Assembly (NCBI GenBank): GCA_019426215.1
Contig: CM033394.1
Location: 43,708,423-43,772,422, forward strand
Length of the DNA: 64,000 nt
Direction of reading: 5' to 3'
Source: Buddleja alternifolia
Taxonomy: Eukaryota > Streptophyta > Magnoliopsida > Lamiales > Scrophulariaceae
The translations under genes were made by a program, and so were the position numbers. The notes below the pieces were generated by a model. That model did no database searches and had not been told where the DNA came from. It saw nothing but the letters and a program-made list of their open reading frames with translations. Of this stretch, positions 59,202-64,000 are shown in pieces; the first letter of the stretch is position 1, and each line of letters starts with the position of its first letter.

Positions 59202-61987
59202 ATGATGATAAGTTATCCAGGCCTTTCCAAGTTGAAATTCAAGCAGGTACATCTATATATCTATCTATATATATATATATTGTAATTTTTTTCTCTCTTT
59301 CTTTTGTTTTTTCTACCTGTGTTTTCCTTTGTACAGTATGTTTTACACATTAGGTTTATGGAGATGGTATTTGAATCTTTGGAGTGAGCATGATTGTAAC
59401 TTATATGATTGTTTTGTGCATTATTCTTATTTTTTATGCGAATAGCCGGATATTAAGTTTCGGTATAGGATTATGATACTTGTTGAGCCATATATATTAT
59501 GAAGAAAGAAAAACTTGAAGGTGTTGGAATTTATCAAATTCACATATTTCTTCCATAATATAGCTATTATGTGTAAAAAAAAGTAAAAATTGATTCTTGA
59601 TGGCATGGTAATGGTTATTCAGGATTATATGGACAAGACTATTTTTAATTCCCATTCCAAAGTTGGTACATTGAGTTACCGAAGCCAATGAGAAAAATTT
59701 AGAATCCAATTCTATCCGATTCTGTTTCATTCGGACTGGAGAAAGAAAATTCGTTCATATGGAATGATTATTTGGTACTTGTTTTGACATAGTTTATTTC
59801 TGTATAGTTTATCAACTTTGGCGCTTCAAACTTTCAATATTTTGGCTATTATATAAAGGAAATATCTTTTCTTGTACTATATATCAGAAAGATAACTGTG
59901 ATGCTGTTTTCTTCCGTACCCAGAATGAGTGGATGACTGATAGTAAAATGTTGCAATTGTTAGGTTTTGTATCAGAATGTGATATTGGCTAGCGATTCAG
60001 GCACGCTTGAACAACTCAAAGAGTTGAGCTCCAAGCGTAAAGCAATCGAGGAGTCTATTAATGACAACAGATTTATTACAGACGCTATTGCCAGGGAAAT
60101 GTCTGGCGGTCTGACATCCCGTTGTGAACAGGTAAAGAATAAATAACAACGCGTCTGATACAGGGAGGGAATAATGATTCCAAGAAAATACTGTTTTAAT
60201 TTGGCTTCTATCTATGTCTGTAGCCAAACTGGAATGGAAATACCATTCCAGGTGGAAAAAGCTTTTTCTTGAAACGATCAGTCCAGAAAATTCTTCTATA
60301 CACCGATTGTTGAACATCAAAGGGTGTGGATTATGCCACGTTAGCACTATAATACACCATATGCTAATGTGGCATGATCGACACCCTTGGTGGGTGCATT
60401 TAAGAATTTTCTGATCAGGCCATATCAAACATGATGTAATAAAGTAATCATATCCGGTGATATATCCTAAAAGGCCCAGTGAAATTTTGCAAAATATATG
60501 ATTTATTTATTTGTTGAAAACTTTCTCAGAACATTCAAAAGCTGGAACGTTATTTACCTTTATTGGAGAACTTGGTCCGCCACGTCAATTTGAAAGGCAA
60601 GAACCGCCAAATAGTTTCATGGATTTCAGACCTTAAAATAAGATGGAGCAGTGTGCTTACTTCGTCATCTATTTTCCACCTCCAAGGCTCGAAATTCTAT
60701 CAGGTTAACGATATATATTTCGAGCTTGGAATGACACTTTTCCTTTACGCTGCATTGCTCCGTGAGCGGGCCCTGGAAGTTCTATCATCAGGTAAACATA
60801 ATTCTAATGCTGTATGCTGATTGGTATAAGGGCTTCTCTTTAATCTTTTTTATTTTTCTAGATTTGGTTCAATCGGCCGCCCTTTTCAGAAAAGCCGCTG
60901 GAGTGTATAACTACTTAGCTCAGGAAGTTCTTAGTAATTTGCATAGAACTCAAGAAAGGCCACCAGAAGCTACATCTAGAGTCTGTTCTGTCATTAGCCT
61001 TATCTGCTTGGCGGAGGCTCAGGTGTGTATAAATTATGCTCGTATTATTCATGTTGGTAACTTCGTTTTGTTTTTATGTTTTATGATTGGTTGGTTTTGT
61101 TTGAAAAAAATTTAGGCTGTGACTGCAAGGAAGGCCGAAGAAAATGGTAATACAGGGGGCGTTTTAGTGAAATTGCACTACGGCATTAAAGAGTTTCTCG
61201 TTGAAGCTATTGACATCTTGCATGTCGCGAATAAAGAATGCAAGGATGTTTCATCACGCCTTCTGGTATGTATGCGATTTGGATTGACGTAAAGTTATTT
61301 CACTTTTATTTAACATATAAAACGAATATCGAACAAAAGTTAGCCTTAATGCCCAGGAAGCGATGATTTAATATTCCAAACCTTATAGATAGTCATGAAC
61401 GTTTGGTGCTTTGGGTTGGATTGTTTCTCATTTTTGTTTGAGAAAAAGTTGGTTTCTTTTTATGTTGGATTTTTGGTTTTGGGAGTTATGGATTTTGATT
61501 GACTCCGATACTGAATGGACTTCAAATCCATCATAATGAATGAAAAACAACCTCAACCGGTTTCTAAAGGATTAAATATCCATAGTGCTTACTCAAAACC
61601 GATATCTCATTTAGTTTCTCCTCCTCGTCTACGCAGGATTTTATCTTGAGTTGCAAAACATTACACGAGCTGAAGAGTTACAAACACCTCGCCAAAGTCC
61701 AGAAAGACGAGCATAAAGAAATAGGCGTCGCCATTGGAGTTCTTCGTTGGGCTTTGTCAAATGCAAAGAAATTCTTACCAAAAGAAGAGTCGTGGAAGTT
61801 AGTTTATAAGCAAGTGATTGACGAGTCGAGTGAGATGCTGAGGAAATATGAGCATGAGAATGAGTTCGTCTGGCACGAAAAGATCCCTCTTAACGATGAA
61901 CTGCCTTTGCCCCAAGCTGTAAAAATTGTTAGTATTATTCCTTATCAACCCCAAAAATGGGAAAGAACTCTTGTTTTCAAAGTGTGA
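59202..61987 (+). CDS. BRO1-like domain protein
   Basis: Resembles the plant group annotated as endosomal targeting BRO1-like domain proteins (for example Arabidopsis At5g14020). BRO1 domains in other proteins dock on ESCRT-III; the role of this plant group is poorly defined. Exons: 59202-59246, 59964-60131, 60530-60791, 60862-61022, 61116-61265, 61637-61987. All junctions are GT-AG and join into 378 codons plus TGA. Notable blocks: SGTLEQLKELSSKRKAIEES (28-47), ITDAIAREMSGGLTSRCEQ, KLERYLPLLENLVRHV, FYQVNDIYFELGMTLFLYAA, AALFRKAAGVYNYLAQEVL, ICLAEAQAVTARKAEE, KLHYGIKEFLVEAIDIL, LPKEESWKLVYKQV and NEFVWHEKIP near the C-terminus. The start is the first of two adjacent Met codons and matches the short N-terminus of relatives; the frame is open further upstream, so an earlier start cannot be excluded. 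Confidence 0.9.
60229..60416. repeat. Hairpins in intron 2 of the BRO1-like gene
   Basis: A perfect 9-bp stem CTGGAATGG / CCATTCCAG (60229-60251) is followed by a larger imperfect hairpin: left arm 60276-60346, right arm 60362-60416, loop about 15 nt. Paired blocks include CAGAAAATTCTT, AAGGGTGT and ATGCCACGTTAGCA against ATGCCACATTAGCA. It could be a small foldback element. Confidence 0.7.
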
Positions 61988-62141
61988 ATGTGTAAAAATC
62001 TGTATAGCAGAAAATTTTCTTGGAAGGAAGTTTTGGTGTCTCCAGGCTTTTTCCTTTTCCCACCATTTTCCTCACCATACGGTACGGAAAGGGTATTGTC
62101 TCAAATTTATATATAAACACTCTAACCCCTGATATTATCCA

Positions 62142-62147
62142 AATAAA
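62142..62147 (+). terminator. Candidate poly(A) signal of the BRO1-like gene
   Basis: AATAAA about 155 nt after the stop codon. Confidence 0.45.
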
Positions 62148-62768
62148 CGCATATGTGGATAGACATAAGTAATCATCAAATACTTTTTAAATTAGGTATG
62201 GATAACTATAATTTAATATATTCAAAATTTAAAAGTTCAAACAAGTCAGTTACCGGCATAATTTGACTTCAAATATTAAACTAATTTTTTCCTATCTATT
62301 TCTCTTGCTAATGATTGTTGACAATCTTATTTTTAAAGAGATTGTTTTACTAACTTAAACAAACTTGCACTCATATGAAATAATTGATAATAATAGTCAA
62401 ATTTGAATCAATTTTTTTTAAGATTTCAAATAGATAATTTATGTCAAATTTGTTTTTATTAATCTTTGCATAATTAATCTCCCTTGCCTTGGCACAATGT
62501 TAGATTTTCTCAAATTGGTATTAGATTTTTTCTCCTAATTTTTTTTATTTTTATTTTCTTTGATAACTAAACAATGAAAAATGATTTTCCTTATATATAT
62601 TTTTTTTCCAAATAGTTTTCTTGAATCAAACAAGGAGTAAGGCTTCTACCAACTGTTTGCAGAGTGACAATGCCATAGCTATAGTGTTGCACCGACTCAA
62701 TATAGAATTAGATGGTGTAACGAGATACTTCAGGAAATTGTCTAAAAGAAATGAAAAAAAGAAAAAAA
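62148..62768. other. Gene-free 3' flank
   Basis: AT-rich, no gene or repeat recognised. Confidence 0.4.
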
Positions 62769-63983
62769 AGGATAATATTACTTTCGGTTCCTCAATTTTT
62801 ATGTAAGAATTGTTTTAGTCCCTCAACTTAGTATCAAGTTTCAGTGTGGTCCATCCAGTCAATGTTGACCACAAAAAAGGTCAGGTGAGTGGCAGAGGGA
62901 ATCTTCTATCCCACAATGATATACCATAATGGTGTCACATCATTGCGGGATTGACAAGTCTCCATTAAAAAAAAATTGTCAATAACAATTCAAAATAAAT
63001 GGACACTTGTCAATCCCACAATGATTTGATACTGCTGTGGTACACTATTGTGGGATAGAAGATTCGTTCTGGGTGCGTGGTGGGGCGGATCCTCTATCTC
63101 ATAATGGTGTCACTTCATTGTGAGATTGACAAGTGTATATTTAAAAATAAATTGTTAATAATAATTTAAATAAATAGACACTTGTCCATGCCAGAATGCT
63201 GTGACACTATTGTGGTAAATTATTGTGAGACAGAAGATTCGTTCCGGGTGCGTGGCAGCGTAAAAATGTAAATTCAAGTTTTCAGTTCAACTTTAGTCCT
63301 TTAGTCTTTTACATTTGTCTGTTTGACCCCTTAACTTTGACATAGTTTCTAATTTGATCCATTTGACGGGAAGTGCACAGTACATTCGTCTTTTTGAGAA
63401 TGTACAGTCATTGTTACAGTCGTTGTATTTGCCTCATTTTTTCCATACTAACCATAGCAAAATATGGCTAATTTGAAATGTTTTTGTGGGATACATGCGA
63501 AGCTCAGATGCTCTTGGACATAAGCAAATCCAGTATGAGATTTTTCGAACCTTTGATGGTTTTCGGTGCTTTTAGTTCTAGCATTATCACGAACTTTCAT
63601 GGCTGATTCGCTGTCTTCAGTTGCGATTAATCAAATCCCGAGCCGTAATCTGCCTAGGATCGCCTTCCCATTCCAGTTTTTGGTGATTTTGGGATGAGTC
63701 TAAGTTTTCAAAAAAATGTCCAAGTGTTGAGTGGTTGAGTCTTTCTACTGTAACCTACATGCTATCATTTTTTTTTCCTTTTTACACAATGACCTTTTTA
63801 CCCTTAAAGTAGGGCATAGGCTGCGGCGCTTCACACACGACCTACTTTCCGACAAAAGTTGACTAGAGGGGACCACATTGAAACTGAACTTTTAATTGAG
63901 GGACTGAATTGACACAATTCAAAGGTGAGGGACGAGATTAATTCCAACGCAAAAATTGAGGGACGAAAAGTTACATTAGCCCT
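62769..63983. mobile_element. Long-inverted-repeat (Mutator-like) element with two internal palindromes
   Basis: Left end AGGATAATATTACTTTCGGT and right end (reverse complement) AGGGCTAATGTAACTTTTCG, with matching inner blocks (CAGTGTGGTCC against CAATGTGGTCC). It resembles the 27168 element. The flanks are A-rich, so a 9-bp duplication is not resolvable. No gene inside; see the two palindromic units at 62899-63242. Confidence 0.65.
62899..63242. repeat. Two tandem palindromic units
   Basis: Unit 1 (62899-63066) reads GAATCTTCTATCCCACAATG to CATTGTGGGATAGAAGATTC-like termini, and unit 2 (63087-63242) is a diverged copy. Each folds on itself through CCCACAATG / CATTGTGGG and GACAAGT / ACTTGTC blocks. 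Confidence 0.7.
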
Positions 63984-64000
63984 AAAAAAATTGACATATA

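Overview
The window is nuclear DNA of a flowering plant, almost certainly a eudicot. Genes have GT-AG introns, the background is AT-rich, and the interstitial DNA is dominated by Ty1-copia LTR retrotransposons, L1-type LINEs and many short inverted-repeat elements. I cannot name the species from sequence alone. No rRNA, tRNA, CRISPR or bacterial feature was seen.

Four host genes are supported and all read intact when exons are joined at GT-AG sites: (1) a lysine/histidine-transporter-like amino acid permease (LHT-A, minus strand, 12188 to 5474, 8 exons, 437 aa); (2) its tandem paralogue (LHT-B, minus strand, 34066 to 26978, 8 exons in the same phases, 438 aa); (3) MED25, the Mediator subunit also known as PFT1 (minus strand, 52384 to 41772, 15 exons, 778 aa); (4) a BRO1-like-domain protein (plus strand, 59202 to 61987, 6 exons, 378 aa). 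The two permeases would act at a membrane in amino acid uptake, MED25 in the nucleus in transcription, and the BRO1-like protein probably in endosomal or other membrane-associated processes. They look like neighbours, not a pathway.

Layout: 1-5.3 kb is a decayed copia element cut by the window edge, whose 3' LTR stops about 190 bp from the LHT-A stop codon. 5.5-12.2 kb is LHT-A. 12.2-26.9 kb between the two permeases is packed with elements: a CACTA-like MITE; a 5'-truncated LINE carrying a hAT-like MITE; a complete but coding-dead copia element with 5-bp target duplications; a second LINE that landed in another CACTA-like MITE and was itself hit by a 1.8-kb LTR element, now a solo LTR; and another hAT-like MITE. 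27-34.1 kb is LHT-B, with a Mutator-like MITE in its last intron. A 1.1-kb Mutator-like element lies just upstream (34.8-35.9 kb). 35.9-41.8 kb has no gene. 41.8-52.4 kb is MED25. 52.9-57.4 kb is a third, old copia element. 59.2-62.0 kb is the BRO1-like gene, and 62.8-64.0 kb is another long-inverted-repeat element.

I did not find a convincing new biological system. The best-supported unusual observations are nested insertions datable from intact target duplications, a copia element with nearly identical LTRs but ruined coding capacity (suggesting mobilisation in trans), promoter and intron divergence between the two permease copies, and several long hairpin-forming elements inside or beside genes.
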